Shown: piece after piece, positions 1 to 12,659 of the stretch
Numbering within the stretch: position 1 is the stretch's first letter
Layout: each line of letters opens with the position of its first letter
NCBI GenBank assembly: GCA_024709845.1
Contig: JANJVX010000108.1
Span: 1-37,682, forward strand
Length of the DNA: 37,682 nt
DNA from: Burkholderiaceae bacterium
Lineage (GTDB): Bacteria > Pseudomonadota > Gammaproteobacteria > Burkholderiales > Burkholderiaceae_C
Direction of reading: 5' to 3'
Program-made: the position numbers and the translations under genes
Notes under the pieces: model-generated
Told to the model about the DNA's origin: nothing
What the model saw: the letters and a program-made list of their open reading frames with translations, nothing else
Databases searched by the model: none

Positions 1-49
1 GGCGTTCGGGACGTAGAGGCCGGAGGTTCGAATCCTCTCACCCCGACCA
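1..49 (+). tRNA. tRNA-Pro (probable CGG anticodon), 3' portion only, truncated by window start
   Basis: TTCGGGA anticodon loop, T-arm GGAGG-TTCGAAT-CCTCT (22-38), acceptor CACCCCG, discriminator A and encoded CCA (47-49); resembles the 3' half of bacterial tRNA-Pro. Confidence 0.85.
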
Positions 50-164
50 CTCCCGTCATCCACAGCCCACTGCAGAGCCTGTGGGTGTACGCCGCAATTT
101 ACAGCCCTCCGGCGATCGGCGATGATAGGATCGTCTCTGTACTTTCTTCACCCTATCCGGATAC

Positions 165-1901
165 ATGGCTGCTGTCGACTCCGTTCAGAAAGATTCCGCA
201 TCGGTTGCCCTCCCGGGTTTGGGACGGGCACTGATCTCTGCTGGCAAGCTGACACAAAAGGCCGCCGAAGACATCTACCGGAAGTCCCAGCTCAGCCGCA
301 CCAGTTTCATCGCTGAACTGACCGGCACCGGCGCTGTTTCTGCAGCTGACCTGGCGCATACGGTTTCCTCTGTGTTCGGGGCCCCTCTGCTGGACCTGAA
401 TGCCATTGACCCGCTGCGCCTGCCACGCGATCTGCTGGATGCGAAGATATGCCAGGCCTACCGGGTGGTCGTGCTGAGCAAGCGCAACAACCGGCTCATC
501 GTTGCCACGGCGGACCCCACCGATCAGGAAGCGGCTGAGAAAATCAAGTTCACAACCCAGATGGGCGTGGACTGGATCATTGCCGAGTTCGACAAACTGC
601 TCAAACTGGTCGATGCCAACAGCAAGTCCGTTGGAGAGAACCTGGAGACCTTCTCCAGCAGTGGCGACTTCGAATTCGACGACATCCCCGTCGAAGAGGC
701 CGCGGAAGAGGCGGACTCGGGCGCGGGCGACGTCGAAGACGCCCCCATCGTCAAATTCCTGCACAAGATGCTGCTCGATGCCTTCAACATGCGCGCATCG
801 GATTTGCATTTCGAGCCTTACGAGCACCACTACCGCGTGCGGTTTCGTATCGATGGTGAACTGCGCGAAATCGCCTCCCCTCCCATCGCCATCAAGGACA
901 AACTGGCTTCGCGCATCAAGGTCATCTCGCGTCTGGACATCTCGGAGAAACGCGTGCCCCAGGATGGCCGGATGAAGCTGAAAGTCGGCCCCAACCGGGT
1001 GATCGATTTTCGGGTCAGCACACTGCCCACGCTTTTTGGCGAAAAAATCGTGATCCGTATTCTGGATCCGAGCAGCGCCCAGATGGGTATTGAGGCCCTT
1101 GGTTACGAGCCCGAAGAGAAGGAGCGCCTGCTCCAGGCCATCGGACGCCCCTACGGCATGATCCTCGTGACAGGCCCCACCGGCTCGGGAAAAACCGTGT
1201 CGCTCTACACCTGCCTGAACTTGCTGAACAAGCCGGGGGTGAATATCGCCACGGCAGAAGACCCCTCCGAAATCAACCTGCCTGGCGTCAATCAGGTCAA
1301 TGTGAATGACAAGGCAGGACTGACCTTCGCCGTTGCGCTCAAATCCTTCCTGCGGCAAGACCCCGACATCATCATGGTGGGTGAAATCCGGGATCTGGAA
1401 ACGGCGGATATTTCAATCAAGGCGGCACAAACAGGCCACCTGGTTCTCTCCACGCTACACACCAATGATGCCCCCACCACGCTCACACGGATGCGGAACA
1501 TGGGGATTGCACCGTTCAACATCGCATCCAGCGTGATTCTGATCACCGCCCAGCGATTGGCCCGGCGGCTCTGTGGACAGTGCAAGGCCCCGGCCGACAT
1601 TCCCCATGAGGCACTGCTTGATGCGGGCTATCCGGACCATGAGATTGACGGGTCGTGGGTTCCCTACAAACCGGTAGGTTGCTCTGCGTGCAATAACGGC
1701 TACAAGGGCCGGGTCGGTATTTACCAGGTCATGCCGATCTCCGAAGAAATCCAGCGCATCATTCTTCGTGATGGCAGTGCCCTGGAGATTGCAGAACAGG
1801 CCAAACGGGAGGGGGTTCGCTCACTGCGCGATGCAGGCCTCTACAAAGCCAGACTGGGCCTCACATCCATCGAAGAAGTGCTGGCCGTCACCAACATATA
1901 A
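165..1901 (+). CDS. pilB: Type IV pilus assembly ATPase PilB (GspE/PulE family)
   Basis: 578 aa ORF; Walker A GPTGSGKT, RIDGELRE, HTNDAPTTLTRMRNMG, CxxC pair (CGQC...CSAC). Confidence 0.95.
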   Translation: MAAVDSVQKDSASVALPGLGRALISAGKLTQKAAEDIYRKSQLSRTSFIAELTGTGAVSAADLAHTVSSVFGAPLLDLNAIDPLRLPRDLLDAKICQAYRVVVLSKRNNRLIVATADPTDQEAAEKIKFTTQMGVDWIIAEFDKLLKLVDANSKSVGENLETFSSSGDFEFDDIPVEEAAEEADSGAGDVEDAPIVKFLHKMLLDAFNMRASDLHFEPYEHHYRVRFRIDGELREIASPPIAIKDKLASRIKVISRLDISEKRVPQDGRMKLKVGPNRVIDFRVSTLPTLFGEKIVIRILDPSSAQMGIEALGYEPEEKERLLQAIGRPYGMILVTGPTGSGKTVSLYTCLNLLNKPGVNIATAEDPSEINLPGVNQVNVNDKAGLTFAVALKSFLRQDPDIIMVGEIRDLETADISIKAAQTGHLVLSTLHTNDAPTTLTRMRNMGIAPFNIASSVILITAQRLARRLCGQCKAPADIPHEALLDAGYPDHEIDGSWVPYKPVGCSACNNGYKGRVGIYQVMPISEEIQRIILRDGSALEIAEQAKREGVRSLRDAGLYKARLGLTSIEEVLAVTNI

Positions 1902-1924
1902 GACAGATCAATAAGGGGAGAGCC

Positions 1925-3142
1925 ATGGCGACCGCTGCATCACGGGACATCAAGGACTTTGTCTTTGAGTGGGAAGGCAAAGACCGCAATGGAAAAATCG
2001 TCCGTGGAGAGATCCGGGCGTCGGGCGAAAACCAGGTTCAGGCCACATTGCGTCGGCAGGGCGTCTTCCCGACAAAGATCAAGAAACGCCGCATGCGTTC
2101 GGGCAAGAAGATCAAGCCGAAGGATATCGCGCTCTTCACCCGGCAGATGGCGACCATGATGAAGGCGGGTGTACCCTTGCTGCAGGCCTTTGACATCGTG
2201 GGGCGCGGGAACACCAACCCCAGCGTGGGCAAATTGCTCAACGACATCCGCGCCGACGTTGAGACAGGCACCTCGCTCAACGGTGCTTTCCGCAAGTACC
2301 CTCTCTATTTCGACAGTCTGTACTGCAACCTGGTGGAAGCCGGGGAAGCTGCCGGTATCCTGGAAGCCCTGCTGGACCGGCTGGCCATGTACATGGAAAA
2401 GACCGAAGCCATCAAGGGCAAGATCAGGTCAGCACTCATGTATCCGATCTCGGTGATCATCGTGGCCTTCGTCGTGGTCACAGTGATCATGATTTTTGTC
2501 ATTCCAGCCTTTAAAGAAGTATTCAGTTCCTTCGGCGCAGACCTTCCCGCACCCACCCTTTTCGTAATGGCAATTAGTGAAATTTTCGTTCAATGGTGGT
2601 GGCTGATCTTCGGTGTCATTGGCGGTACTATTTACTTCTTCATGCAAGCATGGCGCCGTAACGAGAAAGTGCAAATGTTCATGGACCGGCTTCTGCTGCG
2701 CATACCAATTTTTGGCGATCTCATTGAGAAGTCCGCCGTGGCCCGCTGGACACGCACCCTCTCCACGATGTTCGCGGCCGGCGTTCCCCTGGTCGAGGCA
2801 CTGGATTCCGTGGGTGGCGCAGCGGGCAACTCCGTCTACGCCATGGCAACAGACAAGATCCAGCAGGAAGTCTCTACGGGCACCAGCCTGACAGCTGCCA
2901 TGACCAATGCCAATGTGTTTCCGTCCATGGTGCTGCAGATGTGCGCCATCGGCGAGGAATCGGGCTCCATTGATCACATGCTGGGTAAAGCCGCCGACTT
3001 CTATGAAGAAGAAGTTGATGAAATGGTGGCCGGACTCTCCAGTCTGATGGAACCCATCATCATTGTGTTTCTGGGCACCCTGATTGGGGGCATCGTGGTG
3101 TCGATGTACTTGCCGATCTTCAAGCTGGGCCAAGTCGTTTGA
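1925..3142 (+). CDS. pilC: Type IV pilus inner-membrane platform protein PilC (GspF family)
   Basis: 405 aa; F-x-W-x-G-KDRNGKIVRGEI start, two T2SF domains, order pilB-pilC-pilD. Confidence 0.95.
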   Translation: MATAASRDIKDFVFEWEGKDRNGKIVRGEIRASGENQVQATLRRQGVFPTKIKKRRMRSGKKIKPKDIALFTRQMATMMKAGVPLLQAFDIVGRGNTNPSVGKLLNDIRADVETGTSLNGAFRKYPLYFDSLYCNLVEAGEAAGILEALLDRLAMYMEKTEAIKGKIRSALMYPISVIIVAFVVVTVIMIFVIPAFKEVFSSFGADLPAPTLFVMAISEIFVQWWWLIFGVIGGTIYFFMQAWRRNEKVQMFMDRLLLRIPIFGDLIEKSAVARWTRTLSTMFAAGVPLVEALDSVGGAAGNSVYAMATDKIQQEVSTGTSLTAAMTNANVFPSMVLQMCAIGEESGSIDHMLGKAADFYEEEVDEMVAGLSSLMEPIIIVFLGTLIGGIVVSMYLPIFKLGQVV

Positions 3143-4020
3143 TGGGCCCCATACCGTGGTTTGATGCTGCTCTGGCGGCCGTATTTGGCTTGCTGATTGG
3201 CAGTTTTCTGAATGTGGTGATCTACCGACTGCCCAAGATGATGGAGCGGCAATGGGCGGCCGAATGTGCCGAGTACGCAGGCACGATGGTGGAAAATGCT
3301 GCACTGCCGCCCCCCCAGGAAACCGGGAGCTTCAACCTGGCTCATCCACGTTCCCGCTGCCAGGCATGCGGGCACCAGTTGCGCTGGCATGAAAACATTC
3401 CCGTTCTGAGTTACCTGTTCTTGCGCGGACGTTGCTCGTCGTGCGAGGCATCCATCAGCATCCGTTATCCGCTGGTGGAACTGGCCACGGCAGCACTGTT
3501 TTTTTACTGCGTGCACCAATGGGGTGCCACGCTGACCGCGCTGGCATGGTGCGGCTTCTCGGCCTTGTTGGTATCTCTCGCATTGATCGACTGGGACACC
3601 ACCTTGCTTCCCGACGACCTGACTTTGCCTCTTTTGTGGGCCGGACTGCTGGCCTCGGCATTGCAGTGGATCGACGTCCCGCTCTACAGCTCCGTCATCG
3701 GAGCCGCATCCGGTTACCTGTCGCTGTGGCTGGTGTACTGGGGCTTCAAACTGGCCACAGGCAAGGAGGGCATGGGTTATGGCGACTTCAAGCTTTTTGC
3801 CGCTTTGGGGGCCTGGTTTGGCTGGCAGGCCCTCGTCCCCCTCATTCTCATGGCGTCCGTGGTAGGTGCCATCGTCGGCATCGGCATGAAGTTTGCCCAT
3901 CAGCTGCGCGAGGGCGGCTACATCCCCTTTGGACCGTTTCTGGTGGGTGCAGGTCTGCTCGCCATGATCCTCGGCCCCAACACGGTACTGCAAACCCTGC
4001 TGGGCGCACTGGGCCTGTGA
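3139..4020 (+). CDS. pilD: Prepilin peptidase / N-methyltransferase PilD
   Basis: 293 aa; GSFLNVVIYRLP, CQAC...CSSC zinc motif, GYGDFKLFAALGAW aspartic protease motif. Confidence 0.95.
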   Translation: MMGPIPWFDAALAAVFGLLIGSFLNVVIYRLPKMMERQWAAECAEYAGTMVENAALPPPQETGSFNLAHPRSRCQACGHQLRWHENIPVLSYLFLRGRCSSCEASISIRYPLVELATAALFFYCVHQWGATLTALAWCGFSALLVSLALIDWDTTLLPDDLTLPLLWAGLLASALQWIDVPLYSSVIGAASGYLSLWLVYWGFKLATGKEGMGYGDFKLFAALGAWFGWQALVPLILMASVVGAIVGIGMKFAHQLREGGYIPFGPFLVGAGLLAMILGPNTVLQTLLGALGL

Positions 4021-4640
4021 ACAACGCCTTGGCCAGGACATTCTTTCGTGTCGGGCTGACCGGCGGCATCGGCAGCGGAAAGAGCACGGTCGCCCGCATG
4101 CTGAGCGACCGGGGCGCGGCCCTGATCGATGCAGACCACGTAGCACGCGAGCTGACAGCACCGGGCGGTTTGGCCATGGCAGCCATTGCCCGGGTCTTTG
4201 GTCCCGAATTTGTCGATGCAAACGGTGCCCTGGACCGTTCCCGCATGCGGGAACGGGCATTCTCGCAACCGGATGCACGCAAACAACTCGAAGCCATCAT
4301 CCACCCCCTGGTGGCCCAGGAAACCGAGGCGCAAGCCCATGCAGCTGCGGAAGCGGGCGCACCTTTGCTGGTCTTTGACATCCCTTTGCTGGTCGAATCG
4401 GGGCAATGGCCTCGCAAACTCGATGCAGTGATCGTGGTCGATTGCCCGGAAGAAACGCAGATTGCGCGCGTGACCCAGCGCAGTGCCCTTGAGCGCAACG
4501 CCATTGAAGCGATCATCGCTTCGCAGGCCAGTCGGCAGCGCCGCCGCGCAGCAGCCGACATCGTGCTGTACAACGACAAGCTCACCCTGGACGCCCTGAA
4601 AGCCCAGGTGGGTGCGATGGCGCAAAGGTTCGGGCTATGA
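4017..4640 (+). CDS. coaE: Dephospho-CoA kinase
   Basis: VGLTGGIGSGKSTVARML P-loop; likely GTG start at 4017 overlapping the pilD stop (GTGA). Confidence 0.93.
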   Translation: MNNALARTFFRVGLTGGIGSGKSTVARMLSDRGAALIDADHVARELTAPGGLAMAAIARVFGPEFVDANGALDRSRMRERAFSQPDARKQLEAIIHPLVAQETEAQAHAAAEAGAPLLVFDIPLLVESGQWPRKLDAVIVVDCPEETQIARVTQRSALERNAIEAIIASQASRQRRRAAADIVLYNDKLTLDALKAQVGAMAQRFGL

Positions 4641-4724
4641 TTCAGCCCCGGACTGTTGCCATGGCGCCCTCCTGAATGTCCATCTCCGACAGCCTCCTTG
4701 CGCCCTTACCTGGAATCTGGCAGC

Positions 4725-5480
4725 GTGATTCTCTACGAATACCCTTTCAATGAACGCATCCGCACCTATTTGCGGCTGGAGCACCTTTTCCGGCGCCTGG
4801 GTGAACTGATTGCGCGCAGCCATGCGCTGGACCATCATTTCGCACTGACCACCATCTTTGAGATCATGGATGTGGCGGCCCGGGCCGACCTGAAGTCGGA
4901 CGTGCTCAAGGACATCGAGAAGCAAAAGCACGTGCTCGACGGCTACCGGGGCAACCCCGCCATCTCCGAAGCGGCCCTGGACGCCGTCGTGGCGCAACTC
5001 GACCGGTGTTTCAGCACCCTGAACGCCCAGATCGGCAAGACCGGCCAGACGCTGACGGAAAATGAGTGGCTGATGAGCATCCGCAGCCGCTCCGGCATTC
5101 CGGGCGGTACCTGCGGTTTCGATCTGCCCAGCTATTACGCCTGGCAACACCGGCCCGCCACGGAGCGCCAGCAGGCCCTGGAGGGCTGGGCCTCCACGCT
5201 GGCGCCGCTGGCCGAATCCATCTACCTGCTGCTCAAACTGCTGCGCGATGCGGGCGTCCCACAGAAGGTGGCCGCCGAACGCGGCCAATTGCAGCAGAAC
5301 CTGCCGCAGGGCCGTACTTTTCAATTGCTGCGTCTGCGCATTGATCCGGCGCTGGGGCTGGTGCCCGAGATCAGCGGCAATCGGCTCATGGTGTCGGTGC
5401 GACTCATGCACCAGCTTCCCGAAGGGCCCCTGCAGGCCAGCAGCGAAGACGCCGTCTTCGAGTTGACGCTCTGCGCCTGA
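4725..5480 (+). CDS. zapD: Cell division protein ZapD (YacF/DUF1342)
   Basis: [22 protein letters not shown]...[22 protein letters not shown]; probable GTG start at 4725 (the ORF track extends to 4656). Confidence 0.88.
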   Translation: MILYEYPFNERIRTYLRLEHLFRRLGELIARSHALDHHFALTTIFEIMDVAARADLKSDVLKDIEKQKHVLDGYRGNPAISEAALDAVVAQLDRCFSTLNAQIGKTGQTLTENEWLMSIRSRSGIPGGTCGFDLPSYYAWQHRPATERQQALEGWASTLAPLAESIYLLLKLLRDAGVPQKVAAERGQLQQNLPQGRTFQLLRLRIDPALGLVPEISGNRLMVSVRLMHQLPEGPLQASSEDAVFELTLCA

Positions 5481-5493
5481 CAACACCCATCGC

Positions 5494-5715
5494 ATGAGTG
5501 AATCGGCCCCGCCCTCCGCAACCTCCCGGCAGGTGACCTGCCCCGCGTGCCGGGGCCCCAGCCTCTACGGCCCGCAAAACCCCTGGCGCCCCTTCTGCAG
5601 CGAGCGCTGCAAACAGATGGACCTCGGCGCCTGGGCCAGCGAGGGTTTTCGCGTGCCTGCCGAAGCGCCGCCCGAGGACGCCACCTTTGGCGATCCCCGC
5701 ACCAGCATTGATTAA
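5494..5715 (+). CDS. yacG: DNA gyrase inhibitor / zinc-binding protein YacG
   Basis: 73 aa, [40 protein letters not shown]. Confidence 0.9.
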   Translation: MSESAPPSATSRQVTCPACRGPSLYGPQNPWRPFCSERCKQMDLGAWASEGFRVPAEAPPEDATFGDPRTSID

Positions 5716-5767
5716 AAAATGGCACTGGCGCTTACTGGATAAGCGCCATCAGCTATCAATTTGATAG
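5714..5767 (-). repeat. Copy A of dispersed GCGCTT-N-AAGCGC repeat, filling the yacG/NUDIX convergent gap
   Basis: Minus strand: CTATCAAATTGATAGCTGATGGCGCTTATCCAGTAAGCGCCAGTGCCATTTTTT; aligns with copies B and C. Confidence 0.7.
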
Positions 5768-6190
5768 TATTTCCGGATCGAATGGAACGCCACGCTCCTC
5801 GGCCAGCCAGCCCAGCACCGGCAACGCACCCGGTAACACGGGGCGCACCCCGATAGGCCAGTGCTGCCAGGCCATCGTCTGGCCCTCACGCATCTCGAAG
5901 TCACCCGTCCATGCGTGCACCTTGCACCAGTGCAAGCGCACCAGCGCGTGCGGATAGTCGTGCTCGGTCACCTTCCACACGGCCGCCTGACCAATGGTGA
6001 TGCCCAGCTCCTCCTGCAACTCGCGGCGCAGCGCCTGCTCCACGGTCTCGCCCGCCTCGATCTTGCCGCCGGGGAACTCCCAGTAGCCCGCGTAGACCTT
6101 GTCCGGCGGCCGCGTGGTCAGCAGCAGCGCGCCATCGGCGCGGATCAGGATGCCGACCGCAACCTCGGTGTGCTTGCGTTGCACGGGCAT
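5756..6190 (-). CDS. NUDIX hydrolase, MutT/8-oxo-dGTP diphosphatase-like
   Basis: NUDIX box GGKIEAGETVEQALRRELQEELGI; ATG (MPVQRKHTEVAVGIL) at 6190. Confidence 0.92.
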   Translation of the reverse strand: MPVQRKHTEVAVGILIRADGALLLTTRPPDKVYAGYWEFPGGKIEAGETVEQALRRELQEELGITIGQAAVWKVTEHDYPHALVRLHWCKVHAWTGDFEMREGQTMAWQHWPIGVRPVLPGALPVLGWLAEERGVPFDPEILSN

Positions 6191-6194
6191 CGCC

Positions 6195-7067
6195 TTAGCC
6201 ACCGCGCCGCCCCGCGTAATCACGCGCGAACTGGTAGGCCACGCGGCCGCTGCGCGAGCCACGCTCCAGCGCCCAGACCAGGGCCTCGGGACGCGCTGCG
6301 GCGATGGCATCGCTGCCCAGCCCGAACGAGGCCAGCCACTGACCGGCAATGGCGAGGTATTCGTCCTGGCTGAACGGGTAGAAGCTCACCCAGAGGCCGA
6401 AGCGCTCGGACAGCGAAATCTTTTCCTCCACGCCCTCGCCCGGGTGCACTTCGCCATCGTCGGTGTGGGTGTACGTGAGGTTCTCACGCATGTACTCAGG
6501 CAACAGGTGGCGCCGGTTGCTGGTGGCGTAGATCAGCACGTTGGGCGTGGCGGCGGCCACCGAGCCGTCGAGGATGGACTTGAGCGCCTTGTAGCCGGGC
6601 TCGCCGTCCTCGAAACTCAGGTCGTCGCAGAACACGATGAAGTATTCCGGTCGGCCAGCCACCACCTCGACGATGTCGGGCAGGTCGGTCAAATCGGCCT
6701 TGTCCACCTCGATCAGGCGCAGGCCCTGCGGCGCGAAAGCGTTCAGGCAGGCCTTGATGAGCGAGGACTTTCCCGTGCCGCGCGCGCCCGTGAGCAGCAC
6801 ATTGTTGGCCGGCCGGCCATGCACGAACTGCTCGGTGTTGCGCTGGATCTTTTCCTTTTGGCCGTCGATTTCCTTCAGGTCTTCCAGGCGCATCGCCGCC
6901 ACATGGCGCACGGGTTCGAGCGTGCCATGGCCACTGCTGCGCTTGCGGTAGCGCCAGGCAATCGCCGCCGACCAGTCGGGCGCCGCCAGCGACTGCGGCA
7001 GCACGGATTCGATGCGCGCGATGAGCTGCTCGGCGCGTTCGATCAGATGTTCGAATTTTTCGTTCAT
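6195..7067 (-). CDS. DUF815-family AAA ATPase
   Basis: 290 aa; NNVLLTGARGTGKSSLIKACLNAF, FCDDLSFEDGEPGYKALKSILDG, YATSNRRHLLPEYMREN. Confidence 0.9.
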   Translation of the reverse strand: MNEKFEHLIERAEQLIARIESVLPQSLAAPDWSAAIAWRYRKRSSGHGTLEPVRHVAAMRLEDLKEIDGQKEKIQRNTEQFVHGRPANNVLLTGARGTGKSSLIKACLNAFAPQGLRLIEVDKADLTDLPDIVEVVAGRPEYFIVFCDDLSFEDGEPGYKALKSILDGSVAAATPNVLIYATSNRRHLLPEYMRENLTYTHTDDGEVHPGEGVEEKISLSERFGLWVSFYPFSQDEYLAIAGQWLASFGLGSDAIAAARPEALVWALERGSRSGRVAYQFARDYAGRRGG

Positions 7068-7121
7068 TTTGGCATCTAGCGCTTACCCATCAAGCGCAAT
7101 CAGCTATCAAATCAGGAGCGA
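7067..7121 (-). repeat. Copy B of dispersed GCGCTT-N-AAGCGC repeat, argJ/DUF815 junction
   Basis: Minus strand: ATCGCTCCTGATTTGATAGCTGATTGCGCTTGATGGGTAAGCGCTAGATGCCAAAA. Confidence 0.75.
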
Positions 7122-8341
7122 TAATCGGCGTTGATGGTAACGTAATCGTGGCTCAGGTCGCAGGTCCACACCGTGTCCTGCGCCGTACCGCGGCCCAGCA
7201 GCACGCGCACCGTGATCTCGCTCTGCTTCATCACGCGCTGGCCGTCTTCCTCGCGATACTGGGGGTTGCGCCCGCCCTGCACGGCCACGTGCACGTCGTC
7301 GAGGTAGAGGTCGATGCCGGTCTGGTCCAGATCCTCGATGCCGGCATAACCCACGGCCGCCAGGATGCGGCCCAGGTTCGGGTCGCTGGCGAAGAACGCC
7401 GTCTTGACCAGTGGCGAATGGGCGATGGCGTAGGCCGCCTTGCGGCATTCCTCGCCGGTCTTGCCGCCTTCCACGCGCACGGTGATGAACTTGGTCGCGC
7501 CCTCGCCGTCGCGCACGATGGCCTGGGCCAGCTTCTGCGCCACTTCCAGCAGCGCGGCCTTCAGCGCCTGTCCCTCGGCGCTGGAAAGCGCTTCAATGGG
7601 GGCATGCGCGGCCTTCTGCGTGGCGATCAGCATGAAGCAGTCGTTGGTGGAGGTGTCGCCGTCGATGGTGATGCGGTTGAACGACTGGTCCGCCAGATCG
7701 CGCACCAGGCCTTGCAGCAGGCCGGGCGCGATGCGCGCGTCGGTGGCCACGAAGCCCAGCATGGTGGCCATGTTCGGGCGGATCATGCCCGCGCCCTTGG
7801 CGATGCCGGTCACCGTGACGGTGGCGCCGCCGATCTGCACCTGTCGGCTGAACGCCTTGCCCACCGTGTCGGTGGTCATGATGCCCTCTGCCGCGCGCGC
7901 CCAGTGGGCGGGTTGCGCGTCGGCAATGGCGGCGGGCAGGCCGGCCTCGATGCGGTCCACGGGCAGCTGTTCCATGATGACGCCGGTAGAGAACGGCAGC
8001 ACCTGCACCGCATCCACTTGCAGATGGCGCGCCAGCGCCGCGCTGGTGGCGCGCGCGCGCGCCAGGCCCTCGACGCCCGTACCGGCATTGGCGTTGCCCG
8101 TGTTCACCACCAGGGCACGAACGGCCTGGCCGCCCGCCAGGTGCTCGCGGCAGACCTGCACCGGCGCCGCGCAGAAGCGGTTCTGGGTGAACACGCCCGC
8201 CACGCTGGCGCCTTCATCAAGGAGAAAGACGGTCAGGTCCTTCCGGTTCGCCTTGCGCACGTTGGCTTCGGCAACACCGATGCGTACACCGGCCACGGGG
8301 TGCAAATCGGCAGGGTTGGGAGCGGAGAGATGAACGGGCAT
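7112..8341 (-). CDS. argJ: Bifunctional ornithine acetyltransferase / N-acetylglutamate synthase
   Basis: [60 protein letters not shown]. Confidence 0.95.
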   Translation of the reverse strand: MPVHLSAPNPADLHPVAGVRIGVAEANVRKANRKDLTVFLLDEGASVAGVFTQNRFCAAPVQVCREHLAGGQAVRALVVNTGNANAGTGVEGLARARATSAALARHLQVDAVQVLPFSTGVIMEQLPVDRIEAGLPAAIADAQPAHWARAAEGIMTTDTVGKAFSRQVQIGGATVTVTGIAKGAGMIRPNMATMLGFVATDARIAPGLLQGLVRDLADQSFNRITIDGDTSTNDCFMLIATQKAAHAPIEALSSAEGQALKAALLEVAQKLAQAIVRDGEGATKFITVRVEGGKTGEECRKAAYAIAHSPLVKTAFFASDPNLGRILAAVGYAGIEDLDQTGIDLYLDDVHVAVQGGRNPQYREEDGQRVMKQSEITVRVLLGRGTAQDTVWTCDLSHDYVTINADYRS

Positions 8342-8396
8342 GGTGTTTCCTTCGAAAAACTGGGCCGATGATACGCAGTCACCGCGCCGCCAAAAT

Positions 8397-8420
8397 GAAA
8401 ACACGGGCCGAAGCCCGTGT
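8397..8420 (-). terminator. Intrinsic terminator downstream of secA
   Basis: Perfect 8-bp stem ACACGGGC/GCCCGTGT with a TTCG tetraloop on the minus strand, followed by TTTTCATTTT. Confidence 0.85.
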
Positions 8421-8437
8421 CCGATGCGAAAGCAGGT

Positions 8438-11197
<2,760 letters not shown>

Positions 11198-11353
11198 GCG
11201 AACAGGTCCGCCCTGCATGCCAAGGGGCACGCCGAACGTCCAGAATCCCTATGAAGAAGTGAGTTCAGGTGGGGCCTTCAACCGGCATTGCAAGCGGCAC
11301 GCGCCTGGCGTGCACCGGCCCCGAAGGCGCAATTTTACCCGCCTGCGGCGAGG

Positions 11354-12304
11354 CTACGGCTGCGCCCCAGGCCGCAGCGCCAACTGACGACCGGCAGGAC
11401 TGCCAGCGGCCAGAAACTTTTGCGGGTCCTGCGGCACGCCCTGCACCAGCACCTCGAAATGCAGGTGTGGCCCGGTGGAGCGCCCCGTGGTGCCCACCTC
11501 GGCGATTTTCTGACCCCGCCGCACCAGGTCACCCCGCTTGACGAGGACCTTCGAGGCATGTGCGTAGCGCGTGACAAGCTGGTTGCCGTGGTCCAGTTCG
11601 ACCATGTTGCCGAAGGCTGGGTGAAACTCCTGGGTCACCACCACGCCACCCGCAGCGGCGACGATGTCGGTTCCCACCTCCGCCGAAAAGTCCAGGCCCA
11701 TGTGGATCGCTCGCTGTCCCGTGAGCGGGTCGATGCGCCAGCCAAAGGCGGAACCAGGGGACTTGCCCGGAACAGGCGCCTGCGTGGGCACCATATGCTT
11801 GCGGATGTGCTGATCAAACAGCCGAGACTCCAGAACGGTCATCAGGTCGGTGCGCTGCCCCACCACCAGTTCCAGTTCGCTCAGAGTCGCCTCCAGCTCC
11901 TGCAGCGTCAGCGGACGGCTGGCCACCAAGGCACCGCCCTGCCCGGGAACGCGCGCTTTTTCCGCCGGAGGGGCCATGCCCGCCAGACCCGAGACACGTT
12001 CACCAAGAGACTCCAGCTCCACCATGCGGGCCTGCATTTCACCCACTTTGCGGGCCATGGCATCGAGGTTCTGGCGCATGAAAAGGTCGCGCTGGTCAAA
12101 TTCGTCCTGCACCACCAAGCGGACCAGTGAACCCACCACGGGCCAGCCTTCGCGCGCGCCCTTGAGGAACACCAGGTGGTACAACAGGGCCGCCACACAC
12201 ATCAGCAGCAGCGACGCGGCAAAGGCAGCTGCCACCAGACGCCCCCCCGTGAGATGAATGGTCCGGCTGCGCGCCAGCCGCGTGTCCATGATAATCAGCT
12301 GCAT
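11354..12304 (-). CDS. M23-family metallopeptidase (murein hydrolase-like), N-terminal TM
   Basis: FGWRIDPLTGQRAIHMGLDFSAEVGTDIVAAAGGVV...STGPHLHFEVLVQG. Confidence 0.92.
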   Translation of the reverse strand: MQLIIMDTRLARSRTIHLTGGRLVAAAFAASLLLMCVAALLYHLVFLKGAREGWPVVGSLVRLVVQDEFDQRDLFMRQNLDAMARKVGEMQARMVELESLGERVSGLAGMAPPAEKARVPGQGGALVASRPLTLQELEATLSELELVVGQRTDLMTVLESRLFDQHIRKHMVPTQAPVPGKSPGSAFGWRIDPLTGQRAIHMGLDFSAEVGTDIVAAAGGVVVTQEFHPAFGNMVELDHGNQLVTRYAHASKVLVKRGDLVRRGQKIAEVGTTGRSTGPHLHFEVLVQGVPQDPQKFLAAGSPAGRQLALRPGAQP

Positions 12305-12329
12305 TCTTGATTTCCTGTGTCATCAGCCC

Positions 12330-12629
12330 ATGCACCGCCGCCACCACGCAGTCACGCTGCAGCAAGCCGCAGACGAGTCGCCCATGCTGGCACAGCTGGC
12401 GGCACTCACGCGTGAGTCAAGCGAACGGCTCCGGGCCGTGGAATCCCTCGTTCCGCCGGCACTGCGCCCGGCACTTCAGGCGGGCCCGATCGAAGGGCAG
12501 ACCTGGTGCATCGTGGTCAAAAGCAATGCGGCAGCGGCCAAGCTGCGTCAGTTGCTGCCTGCCATACAGGCCCATCTGCGCAGCAAAGGCTGGCAGGTTA
12601 ACGTGATTCGCCTGAAAATTCAAACCTGA
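12330..12629 (+). CDS. DciA/DUF721-like protein
   Basis: MHRRHHAVTLQQAADESPMLAQLAAL...VPPALRPALQAGPIEGQTWCIVVKSNAAAAKLRQLLPAIQAHL; usual partner locus near secA/M23 in Burkholderiales. Confidence 0.65.
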   Translation: MHRRHHAVTLQQAADESPMLAQLAALTRESSERLRAVESLVPPALRPALQAGPIEGQTWCIVVKSNAAAAKLRQLLPAIQAHLRSKGWQVNVIRLKIQT

Positions 12630-12659
12630 AACGCCAAAAAACCAGGGCAAACCCTTGAT

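Noticed and set aside
1-25. Apparent imperfect anticodon stem of tRNA-Pro (GGCG / CGTAG with a G-A mismatch at 28:42)
   Set aside because: The 5' half lies outside the window, so the stem cannot be judged; could be an ordinary mismatch or boundary effect.
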